Below are positions 23,483-36,270 of a stretch of 64,000 bases of DNA, in pieces (position 1 is the stretch's first letter; each line of letters starts with the position of its first letter). The notes below the pieces were generated by a model. The model did not search any database and was not told the origin of the DNA. It saw only the letters and a list, made by a program, of their open reading frames with translations. Made by a program: the position numbers and the translations under genes. The DNA is from Paramecium tetraurelia (taxonomy: Eukaryota > Ciliophora > Oligohymenophorea > Peniculida > Parameciidae): assembly GCF_000165425.1 (NCBI RefSeq), contig NW_001799422.1, positions 373,206 to 437,205 of the forward strand. Direction: 5' to 3'.

Positions 23483-23950
23483 TCATTTTTTAATATATTC
23501 TAATTTCCATAATAAATGGTCAGTTATTGATATTCTAGTATTGTTCTCAACAAGAGTGTCCCAATCATGTCGTTTTTCATTAATGTAAGGAACCCAAATT
23601 TTGCCCTTAAGAGGTTCATTTGGGTTGTCTATTTCTATCCCTAGTACTTTATGCTTCCAACATTATACCGTCTAATTTTTGGATGTAGTAATGAAATCGA
23701 TCGTCGGCTGGATCATAAAGAGAGATAAAATTTCCATCGCATTTATCAGAGACTTTTTCACTGAAACAAATTCCATTCATGACATTCATTATCAAATCGC
23801 TTTTCTATTTTTCATCAAAGTATTTAAATTGTTTTTCTGTCTTGTGGTCTGGATGCTGAATTCTAATCATGAACCCTTGTTTCATATCTTCTAACTGTGT
23901 ATAGTGGAATTATTTACTTTTTTATTTCCATTTGAAGTTAGGCATCCCAT
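23483..23950 (-). CDS. Putative N-acylated protein, MGCLTSN start
   Basis: Unrecognised protein of about 137 residues beginning MGCLTSNGNKK. Gly2, Cys3 and Ser6 form a strong myristoylation/palmitoylation signal. The body is a compact mixed domain (FMIRIQHPDHKTEKQFKYFD, ISLYDPADDRFHYYIQ, GKIWVPYINEKRHDWDTL) without known match. Two introns: 23891-23917 (27 nt) and 23641-23668 (28 nt). The first junction needs one more base in an A-run, probably a consensus error. A decayed relative seems to lie at 13.6-13.96 kb. Confidence 0.6.
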
Positions 23951-24673
23951 TTATTTTAATATTATAAATTGAAATTATTTGTTTTTAGATTGACTATTGA
24001 AGTAGAACGATTATCACTAAATTAATTAACCATCGACCAAATCTTTTAAATATGAACTTATATCAGTCAATGCTAATCATTTATAGAATCAAGTATCATT
24101 GAAAATTTAAATAAATAATCCCTCTTAGATGATAAGGTATATACATCTATAGGAAACGGGATAAGAAGTTAAATTTAAGAGGAAGAATTAGGTTCTAATA
24201 ATCAGTTCTGAATAATTACATAAACTAAATAAGAATTATAAATGAAATAATAAATTTGCGTACTTGTATGAATGGATTATCGAATAGATCTAAGTAGAAT
24301 CAATTAATTAGATAAGGAATTTGAAGTTGAATTCAACTATAAGATATATTGATAAACAAAGAAATGCAAACTCTACTTATAACTATCAAAATAGAGAAAT
24401 AAATATAAAAAAGCAATTGTAGGTTGATTAGGATAGTTCTATTAATAATAGCGCAGCAAACCCAACATGATAAGTACCAAGTCATTATCATGTGAATTCT
24501 ATTCTTGGATATCGATTAACAATCATTCTATAAATCCCATAGCTACTTCTAAGGAAATAGTAATGGAGATATCTTAGTATTGTATTAAAATGCAAGTGAG
24601 GTTATTTAGCGAATTAACAATTGGATATATCGAATTGATAATAACCATTATTATTTTTTATTTGATTAATAAA
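23951..24673 (+). other. Intergenic stretch with a degraded open frame (about 24100-24470)
   Basis: On the plus strand a frame reads QETGQEVKFKRKNQVLIISS, meets a TGA near 24240, and continues LYEWIIEQIQVESINQIRN to a stop near 24470. The two halves share one frame, interrupted once. No start codon, intron or known domain is evident. It may be a pseudogene or the end of an unseen gene. The remaining 200 bases before 24674 are AT-rich and would include the promoter of the reductase gene. Confidence 0.3.
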
Positions 24674-25392
24674 ATGAAAGCTTTAATCTTTGGTGGTTCA
24701 GGAGCATTAGGTCGATCAATGGTAAAGGTATTTAAAGGGTGGAAAGTGACAAGTGTTGATTTCAACAAGAATGAGGAATGTGACAATATTATTATTAAGA
24801 ATGCAAGTGATATCAATCTTCTGAAATCCGAATTAAATACCCTTGGTATCTATCCGTATATAGATTGTTAGAGAAATTTAATTGCATAGTTTGCGTGGCT
24901 GGTGGATGGACAGGAGGCTCAATAAAAGAAGAAAATGTTCTATAAGTTTATGAGGATATGAATCAGAAGAGTGTGGTACCAGCTCTAGTCTGCAGTCATT
25001 TAGCTACAACATAACTATCTAGATAGGGATTACTGATCTTTACAGGCGCTTATTCTGTATTCAATGCACCAACACCAAGCATGATAGGATATGCTTTGGC
25101 AAAGACAGCAGTTCATACTCTAGCAATCTAGACTGCTGTAAGCACTCATTTACCAGAAGATTCCGCTGTGATTACTCTATTGCCGTATCATTTTATCATA
25201 ATTATTAGAGAAACTATTGATACTCCTGCCAACAGATAAGCAATGCCAAAAGAAGATTTTACGAAATGGGCTAATCCTGATTAGGTTGCTGGATTAGTTA
25301 GATCATGGGCTGAAGGTCTAAATAGACCTAAGAATGGAGCATTCGTTCATTTAAGAGTAAAAAATGGTTCAATTGCACCTGATTTTCTTTGA
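24674..25392 (+). CDS. QDPR: Quinoid dihydropteridine reductase
   Basis: A 222-residue short-chain dehydrogenase. It starts MKALIFGGSGALGRSM, the NAD(P)H-binding glycine motif, continues with VCVAGGWTGGS and LIFTGAYSVF, and has the catalytic Y-x3-K in GYALAKTAVH. The order, size and AGGWTGG block are those of dihydropteridine reductase, which regenerates tetrahydrobiopterin from the quinonoid dihydro form. Two introns, 24846-24871 (26 nt) and 25185-25208 (24 nt), give one intact frame. The stop at 25392 directly abuts the stop of a convergent short frame. Confidence 0.88.
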
Positions 25393-25740
25393 TCATTTTA
25401 TAAATATAACATCAGAAAAAATCACTAATCTATAAATATATTCACTATAGTGTAGATCTATTGTAGTTCCCTTCTGAAATGTGTCTTCAACCATCAATAC
25501 ATTATTATCCAATTAAATATCATCTAATTATCAAGACTTTCGATTATGGATGATTTAAAATTTCATCCTTTTACAAATTTTAGAGTCCTTCACCATGATT
25601 ATATTAGTTCCCCACAAGAACAGAGACCAAATGTGATATGATAACAATTCATAAAGAAAAACTTAGGATTTTATTTCCTAAAGATTTATATCTAAATGGT
25701 TGATATTACTATTATTAAAATAATGATATAGATTAATATA
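25393..25740 (-). CDS. Short PRPP-motif protein or fragment, in-frame TGA
   Basis: A minus-strand frame ends at TGA 25393 and reads back through NNVLMVEDTFQKGTTIDLHY. The VLMVEDTFQKGTT segment resembles the PRPP-binding loop of phosphoribosyltransferases (hydrophobics, two acidic residues, then TG-rich loop). Upstream in the same frame is SYHIWSLFLWGTN and MVKDSKICKRMKFQIIHN, but a TGA near 25545 separates the halves. No convincing intron removes it. It is a damaged small transferase gene, a gene with a base error, or chance. Function is inferred only from the motif. Confidence 0.35.
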
Positions 25741-25756
25741 AAATTAATAATGACTT

Positions 25757-28700
25757 TCACCAAGGCAGTTTGGAGATCATGAATCTATCCATTACTCTCT
25801 TCTTTTATTCATCAATAGTTTATGTTGGGACCTTCTTTTCTTTTAATTGTTTTAATTTTTCTTCTCTTTCTGATCTTTTGCTCATAAATTACATAAACTT
25901 TTCTACTTTTACTTTATTTGATTCATGCTTTGGCTACACTTTCTTTACGTATTCTTATAATTCAGTGTAAGGCTACAACATAAACATTATATTTACATAT
26001 TCAACACCAAGTTCGATGGATTAGATTATCATGTCAAATAAGTTAGATAAAACGTTGCTCTGTTTTCTATTTTGGAATTCTTATTGAATAATCTTTAAAG
26101 CAATGTTTTCTAAGGAAATATCTGACAAAACCTATTTAATAATTTATTAATAGTTAGGTTAGAAGTATTCGACTGCTACTCCGATATGCAACTCAAGGTC
26201 TTATTATACAACAAGACTTCTGATCAGATACTTTAAGACTAGTTTTAGGAATTGCAATTGGTCTTAGTTTATAATCTTTATTATACTATGCATAGTCAAT
26301 AGTATAGCAATGAATTATTATTAACTAGCTTTTTCAATAGTTTCGAAGAATACTTGAAGGAGAAGGTAGAAGTTGGAGTTAATTAATTTGGCAGTTTCTG
26401 CTTCATTATCCTAACTTGTATAGATTTTGATTAAGGAGTTGGTGAGAATGGTGAATATATTTCCGATTTTATTTTCGTAATCATCAAACTATTTATAGGC
26501 TTCAGTTAGAATTGGTAAATTGGTCAGCATCTCTACTCCAGGCTACTGATCCTTCTAAAGCAAGGTTTCCAAGATTTTCATGCAACTCAATGTGATCTTA
26601 GCTGAGTGCTTGTCTCTCGATTCTTGGAAGAGATCCTCCTTTACTTTGTGGAAGTTGGCCTTGAGATATGCAAGCAATTCCCCTTCAGTCAATTCTAAAT
26701 TTTTAATAGTATTAACAGAAGTAGGCAGATACTCATCGTAGTATGGAACATTTATAAGCGGTTTAAAGGCTTTGTTCTTCGCAATAACGAGATCCTGTAG
26801 TTGCTGCAATAATAGCAAATGGCTGATTTGACCCATGAGTCGGTCACTATGAGACAAGTAGATGGTGGACATGCACTGAGTTGAATAACAAGACAACATA
26901 AGATTTTTATTATGGATGCAGAAAATGGCTTTGCAGACTTTAAATAGTTGGTCAGGTTCGTATTTGTTTGGTAGATTATACATAAGGAACTCAAATATTT
27001 CTTTGAGAATCTTATCAAATTTCCCTTAAAAGTTCAGCATTGTGATTACCATTTCTTCATAACTGGATTTCCTGAAGTCAAACTTGTATTCCTCAGGTGC
27101 TACTTTTTTTAAAGTATCACTCTTGAATTTTTGTGAAACTTCAATTGTAGTAGAAACCGATACTTTCTCATTTAGTTTAAATTCGAAAGGGAAATTAGAG
27201 ACATTCCTCACGATAAATGGTTTTAAGACTAGTAATTTCTCAGCAAGTATATCCCCATTCATTCTTACTTGCAATTTGAAGTAGGACTGATCCTCTTCTC
27301 CAGGCAAGATCACTTAATCAACAATTTCTTCATCATAAAATTCAATCTCTGTGCTGTTCCTTGACGTTGAGTATACCTTCGATATCCAATCTAATTGTTT
27401 ATTTGATACTTTTAAGGAATAACTCCTTAGTTGTTTCTCTTCATCATCATCCATTTTTATGATTAATTTTTGAAACTTCATGAACAACTTTACCCAATTC
27501 TACTTCTAGAATTTGCATCTACCCATGACCCAAATGTTCTTAAGCTTTAACTTTTGATGAAAATGATAGATCAAATCATTAGATTTATAAAGTATTCTCT
27601 ACAGTTCTTAAATGAATTGCTCCTTCAATAGAGGAACACAATACTCATTCTCAGCAACCAAATAGTCATGAATATATAATTAAATCTTTAAGAGATCTGT
27701 AACATTGGTAACATAAAATTCGCATTTCTAGAACTCTCCATCAGTCATGAGTCCTTAATCATTAATGCTTGTAATCCAGTACTTTTACTTATTGTATTTC
27801 AATCTCAATCTCAAATCAGGTCCAATGTATTTATTCTGATAGTCCTTCTCAATATCTTTCAATAATCTATAAATCATAATTTCGAATTTGCCAATAGTAA
27901 ACTAACTCTTTATCTACTTATACACTAAGTATTGTGTATCCAATTCGATAATCTTGCCTTCCTTAGTGAGACAAGTGAAACTTTGAGTTGGTTGAGTGCT
28001 CAGAACATGGATATTTCTAATCTTGATTTTTGTTTCCAGAATTGTCTCCATATCCTCTGCCCTTGTTTCTTGATGTCTAACTAGATACAATTCCTTAGAA
28101 CCTAAAAATATTTTAGCCACTGAGTGATTCCTTGGAAACTTCTTTCTTTCTGGGATGATAATTGTGTATTCGTATTCCCCATCAGTCTACCCTTCGCTCC
28201 TTTATATCATCTATGCTACGTAGGATGATATGGACGTAAAAAATGTGTATTTCAATTAACTAGAGAATTCTTTACATTCGAAATTATAATTAAATCTGTA
28301 TTTGATAAATTTCCCTGCCATATGTTTCAACTTAGTTAAGGTGTTAAATGACACATTGATTGAGTCTGCCTTGAATTGTTCACTAGACTCTTTGATAATA
28401 ATCTAACACTTAAATTCATCTAGATTCAAATCGAAGGTCCCTAATTGTTGTTCTTCATTATAAATGAATTGGATGGTGCTAATATTAATTACATGTCTTC
28501 TAAAAACCAATGCATCAGTGAACAGGACAAATTCTAAACAGGTATCAATTTCATCCAATTAAAATAAAATGGGTTGCACACTCTCCTTATAAGTTTGTTC
28601 AAGCACTCCATCCTTAATCCAAGGATAATTAATTAATGTCGTTGTGCCTACGTAAAACTTCAGATTAATCTTATTATCCTAATTTGTTATACCAATATTA

Positions 28701-31308
28701 GTGATTGAAACATCGTAAATCGATGTATGAGACAATCTCATATGCTGAATGATCTACCTTCGAAACTTTAATATCATCGGGACATCATTTCTAATTTCCA
28801 CATATTGAATTGCATCTAATTGTTTCAAATCTACTGGAACAACAAATTAATTTATTCTGAGCTCCTATTTAATTAACTTGATCACACTGATGTCCATTTA
28901 CAATTTCGTCAATTATGTGGAAGCTGGAAATTTCAACACACTATTCTCAGTCCTATCAAATTCCATAATATTCCCATTGTATTCAAAATTAAGATTGTCC
29001 TCCAATCGAGCTATGGTATCATTCTAAATGTGATGCAATTACAAAGCATACCCTTCCACCTACTCGTAGTCCTGAGAATTCTATTGAAATTAAATAGATA
29101 ATGGAGTAAACTTGACAAAGAGTTTCGGCTGATCTAATTCCTTGATCATTTTTTGAGGCGTGTCCACTCCGTATTTTTATTCTTTCTTAATCACGAATCT
29201 GCATTTCTCTCTTATCACGTATCCTAACGTCTTGTTTTTCCATAATAAATCGATAGCCTGTAGTTGATAGTCTGCCAACAGAGTGTGGTTCTCCTTTTTG
29301 TTGCCACTCTGATAAAATAATTGAAATCGAATGGATTTCCACAGATCTTCAGTTGTCCAATCAAATGTATCAAACACCAAGTAATCCTTCTCACTCTTAA
29401 CCTATTGGTAATCATAAAAGAATCTATAAGAAAATAACACTCTCATGTAATAGGCACCTTCAGTACTCACAGGATAGAGTGCTTAAGGAGTGATGGATAT
29501 GCGATTTGATTATGATATATGTCCACTCAATTCCAATCTAATCGTAAGCAGACATTGCTTTCCAATGGAATTCATCTACACATTAATAAACGACTCAGTT
29601 CCTAAGAAATCTAATTATTACAAATCAATGAATGAAGTATATGTATCTTAAATAATATCATTTTCTGTTCGATTGATCAATTGAAATGACAATTTATTTG
29701 GGAATTTGCAGATGAATGATTATCCAAAGTAGATTCCACAAATTTTCGATGTCTAAAAAGTCAATTCATCAGTTGTGATTGCCAACTATAGATTTTCATT
29801 CTTGGTAATTTTGACTGAATGGATTGTGATTTTCACAAAGTTACTTTTTTCCAATTTCTCCTCAACAACCTCCTCCTTTGATTGCGAATCACACTCATAC
29901 TTGATTGGTATTTATTGTCCGCCGAATAATATTTTATCCTCAATCTCATACAAGGGTATATCAAATGCAATTTCAGCCTTATTTGCCTTGTACTTTCGAA
30001 TCTAAACGTAATCATAAATCGATGAAGTTTGAAACATCATGTAATTCCCTTTATATTCATTGATACTGAACTCAGTAATAGGGAGATTGACTATGCCTCT
30101 CGGATTGTCAATCAAAAGAGAAGTATGATACTGAATATCGCTGTGCATTTATAGATTGAGAAACTAAGTCACTTTTTAGAACTGATTTGGATTTGAACCA
30201 TAAAAAGTCTTCAAGAATTATTAGAATGGCAAACTCAGTTCACCTTCGTTGCCATTCTCGAATTTGGCCAAAAAGGAAGTCTTCTTGTCTCCACAATAAT
30301 TGTAAAGAATGGCCGTATAATTCTACTCGTACAAGGCAATGTCACAATCCCATTATGGTATCACACTGATGTGAGTAAAATAAAAGTAATTGGGCGTACG
30401 GATTTGGAGATAATATTTGGCAGTACCTAACTCCTTGGTTGGAAATCCATCTATTTTAATAGATTTGATGGCCATGACTCTTTTCTGAGGCACCAATTAC
30501 TTTTCTTCAACGACCTTTAGAATTTCCTGTTTCCTTGACAATGTTAATCTCAGTCTCAGCATGCCTGTGTTCAATTGAACCTTGTCCAAGTACACTTCCA
30601 GTTCGTTGTTCTTCTGTTTCCAATTGAGATCGCACAGAAATATTTCTTTCTTCACAAAAGCCTGTTTCAATAACTTAATTTGATTGATACCAAAGTAATC
30701 CTTAGGAATTACATTGTAATAATAGATGAATGTCAATTTACAATAGGGCGAGTCGTTCATTATCCTCAATTCGGTACCTGCCTAGAAAGTGTAGGTTGTT
30801 TGACTTCCCCCCAAAGACATTGCCAATATTCCTTTGTTCTATGGAATCATGGATTACAAGTTGACAACGATCTCCCCAGTTACATTATCCACGAAGAGAT
30901 TATTGATGAATGATAACACGACTTGGATGGTGACTACCTTATCCTTGACTAAATTGGTATATTTGATGAGTTACTTCGATTTTGAATGGGTAAATCGAAA
31001 GGCTGATTGAGTTGAAACTTCAATTCTCGCAGATTGACCTTACCCAGAGTCTGCTTTGACATGTACCCACCCCTATTGATGTTGCATAATAGAATCTGTA
31101 ATTCTCGATTGGCATTCTTATTTTGATTCAGATGAAAGTGAAACACCTATTCAAAATAATCATCCGGCTTTGTCTTTTCAATGCTCTATTTGGCCTCTCC
31201 ATCCAACTTGAACTCTATGAAACACCTCTATTGATCTTTGTCTAACAACATCTGATGTCCTGCAATTAGTTCAATTCTCAGAATGCATTTCTATTCATCA
31301 ATGTTCAT
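25757..31308 (-). CDS. Giant C2-like beta-rich protein (1833 aa)
   Basis: One frame of 5.5 kb with two introns, 30949-30974 (26 nt) and 25973-25996 (24 nt). The start gives MNIDEQKCILRIELIAGHQM, a C2-like first domain (CFIEFKLDGEAK, later LQILLCNIN). About twelve further beta-sandwich-like segments follow through residue 1300, for example LRLRLTLSRKQEILKV and FVKITIHSVKITKNENLQLA. A helical C-terminal third (LLLLQQLQDLVIAKNKAF, then a lysine-rich tail) ends in SKLPW. No named family is recognised; C2CD3-type ciliary proteins and DOCK/ferlin-like membrane proteins share the arrangement of many C2-like units. Calcium-binding Asp clusters are not obvious, so protein or lipid binding is more likely than calcium sensing. 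The uninterrupted frame shows it is functional. Confidence 0.7.
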
Positions 31309-31330
31309 ATTTTATAATTAATATAATATC

Positions 31331-34300
31331 TCACTTCTGTTCCAATTGATCATTCAGGTATGGATTCTAAGAATATTTGTACCTCTTCAACAACTTCCTC
31401 TTCTTCCCTCTATAAAACCTAGTCGTGAATGGCACCAAGTATTTCTCAAATATTATCGTAGCCATCAAATTTATTATCATTATGCCATAGACCCAATACA
31501 TCCACGATTTATCGATTGCCGTACTTAGATCCCCATCCTTCTCCGACTCATACTCAAACATTAGCTAAACATATAGAATGAATGTCTTACTCCGAAAATA
31601 TCCTACAGACCACTCTTCTGAAATAGGAAGATGTAACTATTAAAGATCATGGCTAACACAATCCACAAAGTGAAATAGATGTTGGTGTAAAACTCTCTCC
31701 TGAATGGCTTACCAATTGAAAAAGCAACACACTGGAACACATATTGGAAATTCGCATACAAGAACAACACAGTATTTTCATAACACGTTTCCATCTCAAG
31801 ATGATCATCAACATCCCCTATATCCTTATGAATATCCACTCCCGACCTATACCAGGGTTGACTCTTCATGTAAAAGTAAACAAAAGTCTAAAATCCTATC
31901 TAGATTAAGGTTTGTCCGATCACTGACAATAGAACGGGAAAAGAAATTAAATTTGATCCAGGTTGAAATTGAGTAAGCTTTTTATAAGCCTTAGTTTGTC
32001 CCATGGTTCCTGCCAATGGTATGATGATAAATAGGTCGATATAGAAATATTCCAATGAAGACATGTTTGAAAGGGTGAAATACAGCAAGGTCACTGTGCA
32101 AAATTGAATCATGCTATACAAGGCCATGTATTTGAAACATTAGAAACTTGTAACCAAAGACGCTCTTCCTTCTCTCAATAATTTGACAACACACGAGATG
32201 TTCTGAACCTTGGAAGTAAAAGGAGCAGCTATTGATGCCTCTGCATCAGACAATGAGATTCCTATATCAGCTGCTTTTAATGCACCACAATCATTTGCTC
32301 CATCACCACACATTCCACATAGAGCCTTCTTGCTAATCTTTTACAGGTGAGTAATGAGTTAAGCCTTCTGCTCAGGCTTCATTCTTGCAAAAATCTAAGC
32401 TTTCTCCAACATCAAACCAAACAGTCTTCTAGCCTTTGGATTTGTGTCAATTTGATTCAGTAACAATTAGAATGCCTTTCCAGATATGGCTACTACAAAT
32501 GGTTGATCTGTCTTCCATGGATCTTGGTCGTCTATTAGATGATCAAGATTTTCAGCTTTTAGTCTTTCCTCCTATTCCTTATAGTTCTCATATTTGCTCT
32601 TCCTCAAATTCATTGTTTTTCTATTTTCACTACTTTAAGTATTGCCAATTTTCTCATTCTCCTCTATGATGATTTCCATTTATTATTCATGTTCCTATTC
32701 ATATTACCCGAATAATTCAGGCGTTTCAAATTCATCCCCTGAATCATCTTTAATATCCAATTCAGGAGATAAATTCTCTGGATTTAGTACCTTGTCGTTC
32801 ATATCAAAGTCTTTCCAAGTGATGTGATTCTTACCATCCAACTTTTCCTCTGCGATGTCTCCCAAGAAGATACGTTAATTTGGTTACACCAGACTACATT
32901 ATCTGGCAACAGAAATGGCAGTTAAAACATTATCACCTGTGACCATCACTGTTCTGATCATTGCATCTTACAATGTTTGAATTATACTACGAGTAACTGG
33001 TTTAAGTTTATTCTACATAATCATGAACCCTAAAAATGTCAGATTGCATTCAGCCTTATCTCTATTACATTCATTTTCAATGACTTTGGATCCACAAGCC
33101 AACACTCTGAATCCCATCTTTGAATAATGCTCAAGTATCTTATGAAAACTTCTAGGCACTGTTGCAGGATTACATAATTCTCTCAATTTCTCAGGAGATC
33201 CTTTAACATGCACTCTCAATTTATCATTTCGTGAAACGATAACACTCATTCTCTAAAGAGTCGATGAAAAATCAAATCGTTTTAATATTTTAATCCTGTC
33301 TTCATCCTTAAAGACTTCATTATGGAGATCGTCCAATTCAAAACTCGTAGCTTCAAACATTTTTACTTCCAATGGATCACCTATCAACTGACCATTCACT
33401 CTAGCCAATCCATGACAGGATGCCATGATTTCCAGAATCAATTATGTAGGTTGTAACTTTGTCTGTCCATATACATTTTAACCAAAGTTCATTGAAAACA
33501 TGACATTAGGAATGGGCAATTAATTCACATCTATTATTAAATCCTAAAAGCAAATCTTCTATTTTTCTATAAAAAATATATATTGAAAATATACTTTGAT
33601 TGTATCCAATAGATCGGACGCCATAAAGATCAAGACCATCTTCAGTCAAGGTACCTGTTTTATCAAAACACATTATGGTTATTTTCCCAGCCACATTCAC
33701 CTTATTGGGAGATATACAATAAATTGACTTCTTGCTCAATCTCGATAAAGCAAATGACACTCCTATCGATAGACATGTAGGCAATGCTGGAGGCACAGTA
33801 ATTGTGATCAAATCTAATGAATTGATGATCATCTGAAATATGGTAGTATTATCTTCTTTGAGTTCATCCACCTAATCTTTTATTGTCAAAGAAAAGCCCA
33901 CTAAAGACATCATCGCCAGAACTGCTATAAAGGATAAGGAATCCTTGTAGAATGAGAAAGTAGTTGGTTTGGGATACAGAATAGATCTGACCAATTATCC
34001 TTTAATGGTTGAAAACCCTGTCTAGACTGCCAATGCCAAAATTGGAACCTCACCTTTCTGTGGATGTCGTGCTTCTAAGCATTTAGTTCCAGCAAACAAT
34101 GTGATAGCCTTAGAGTCTTCGTTTGGCGAATAGATTAGCTGGTTGAATTGAATTGGGTTTTTGATGATTGGTATTGACTCTCCTGTGAGCATTGATTCGT
34201 TGATGATACATGAACCATTTAATAGGATGCAATCACATGGTACTGTCCAATCATCTCTCACTTCTATTAAATCACCTGGTACTATTGTTTTTGAACTTAA

Positions 34301-35182
34301 TTTCTATTTGTTGTTTGTGACTGTCTTATTCACAATAATTTCTTTATTTTATATAACAATGTCATTTTGACCTCTAAACACATTTTCCACTGAATCTTAA
34401 GAAGTCATTTCCCTAAGTTTTGCAAAATTCAGTTTTGTTTCTCTAAGTTGCACTAATATAGAAATGATAGATGTCAAAAATATGACTACTGCGTATTCAT
34501 AATATTCTTCAATGCTCCACAGACACACACTAAAAATTTGAAACAAATAAAACGGGGTTAAAATTTCATCAATCAAGATTTTACCTGTACTTTTGTCAGG
34601 TATTGTTGTATTATTATACCCATATTAAGATGCTATTTCCACGGGGAATTATACTCCTTGAGAATAATTTTTTATAATGTCTTCATGGGTTAAGGTCTAG
34701 AATGGTGTTTCTATGGCTTTAAAACATTCATCCTCATAGATATATGTATATAAACGATATTCGAAGGACTAAATTATATATTCGTATTCTTCTTACCTTA
34801 CTTTACTTTTCGCTCTTATTGATCTGCATTTTCTTTAATCCAACCTTTATTAGTTCTTTTTCATTCTCCAATGAAGTTATGACCAAGTGAGTTGCTTACT
34901 CCACGTCAATACATTAGCTATATAACAAAGCTAGCTTTAATGATAAATTCCATCTGGCAAATAGATATCCAATACCCACTATACTTTTTAACTAATTATT
35001 TTACAAGTCAAAATGCAAAATGTATAGTAAAGCAAACGTTTATACACGGGACTTCGATAGGATAGTATCTACGCAATAGTTGCTTCCTCTTGGACTTGTT
35101 AGGGTAGTTGGAAGGCAACTTAATTAAAATGTAATTTTGACAACAATTTTTCTGAGTTATCATTTGATTCTGCTATTTTCAT
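31331..35182 (-). CDS. P5B-type ATPase (ATP13A-like)
   Basis: A 1247-residue P-type ATPase. Visible in order: N-terminal membrane hairpin (about residues 45-75), actuator loop LTGESIP, the TM4 signature [11 protein letters not shown] that marks the P5B subgroup, phosphorylation site [13 protein letters not shown], nucleotide domain ([14 protein letters not shown]), hinge [20 protein letters not shown], and six C-terminal membrane segments. P5B pumps of the ATP13A2-5 group export polyamines from late endosomes and lysosomes in animals; substrate here is inferred. A charged insert of about 90 residues sits in the nucleotide domain. Introns: 34979-35004, 34769-34796, 33567-33594 and 31565-31590. 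All motifs are intact. It is tandem, 22 bases upstream of the C2-like gene. Confidence 0.92.
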
Positions 35183-36270
35183 ATATTAATTATACTACTC
35201 AAGGTTCCCACTCATTTATATTGAGACATTATTACGTCATGAAAAACCTTATAATTATAATCTAAATTATTAACATATGTATCTTTATTCCTTTATAATG
35301 GCAATTACCGCCCAGAATTGATTTAAGACAACGAAATCACTTTTGATTTATGGTAAGAATTTCAAAATTGTATAAATTTTTTACTTTTTCTTAGGAATAT
35401 AAGATGGATTTTTGTAATCAATTACATCATTGGATTGATGCTATTTATGAGATTTATGATGCTTAAATGGTGGTTGAGCCTGTTTAAGTATTAAAATTAC
35501 AAAAAGTTCCCAAAAACCAAAAAGGAGAAGTTAATAAACTCATTATAGGTTTGCTATTCTAATAAGATTACTTAAAGACTTTTCAATTTTAAATACGAAA
35601 AACATTTTGAAAAATCTTAATATTAAAAATGGTACTAACAATTATAATAACAAATAATAGTGATTAGTTAAAATATAGCCCTAATTTTAAGTTATTATTA
35701 TGTTACATTCGATCATGATTTCTTATATAATAATAAGTTCATTTTTTAAATATGATATTGTGTTCAGAATCGTTTTTTAATAAAGGAGTCTAAAATGATG
35801 AAACTTGTACTTGTAAAATCTTATCCCATCATAGTATTTGATTTAATTAAGGCATTTAATTTTTATAATTCTAATTGGAATCTAAATTAAATTGATAGTC
35901 TAAACAATTGTTTTTTGTGTCAAAAAGGTAATTCATTGAACTCAAAACATTTAATAACAAATCAATACCTTCTAAGGTATATTACACTTAAAATTCAAGA
36001 TTTTTTTCTAATGTAGGTAAGAAACAATGTAAGGAGGATGAATTAAAAGATCTTACTGAGTTACTTACTGTGCGATCTAGAACTGAGAAATATGATTTTA
36101 TTTAAGATTAACATTTTAATTAATTATATTCTAATTTAATTAATTTAAATCAACTTTATTGAGAATTAATACAATTTAAATTATACATTATATAAAATCG
36201 TATAATTAATATAAGAAACTCTATTTATAATTTTTTGAGATCCAATAATTTAAAAATAAATAAATTAATA
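35183..36270 (+). other. Intergenic stretch with weak plus-strand open frames
   Basis: Mostly AT-rich. A frame from 35403 to about 35610 reads MDFCNQLHHWIDAIYEIYDA and VLKLQKVPKNQKGEVNKLII, and another near 35930-36170 reads FFVSKRQFIELKTFNNK and KEDELKDLTELLTVRSRT. Both look protein-like, lie on the same strand and do not join in one frame. They may be exons of an undetermined gene or a decayed one. No domain is recognised. Confidence 0.3.

Noticed and set aside
25757-27454. Separate gene starting MDDDEEK at 27454
   Set aside because: The frame is open from 31308 through this ATG without a stop, so it is the C-terminal part of the same 1833-residue protein.
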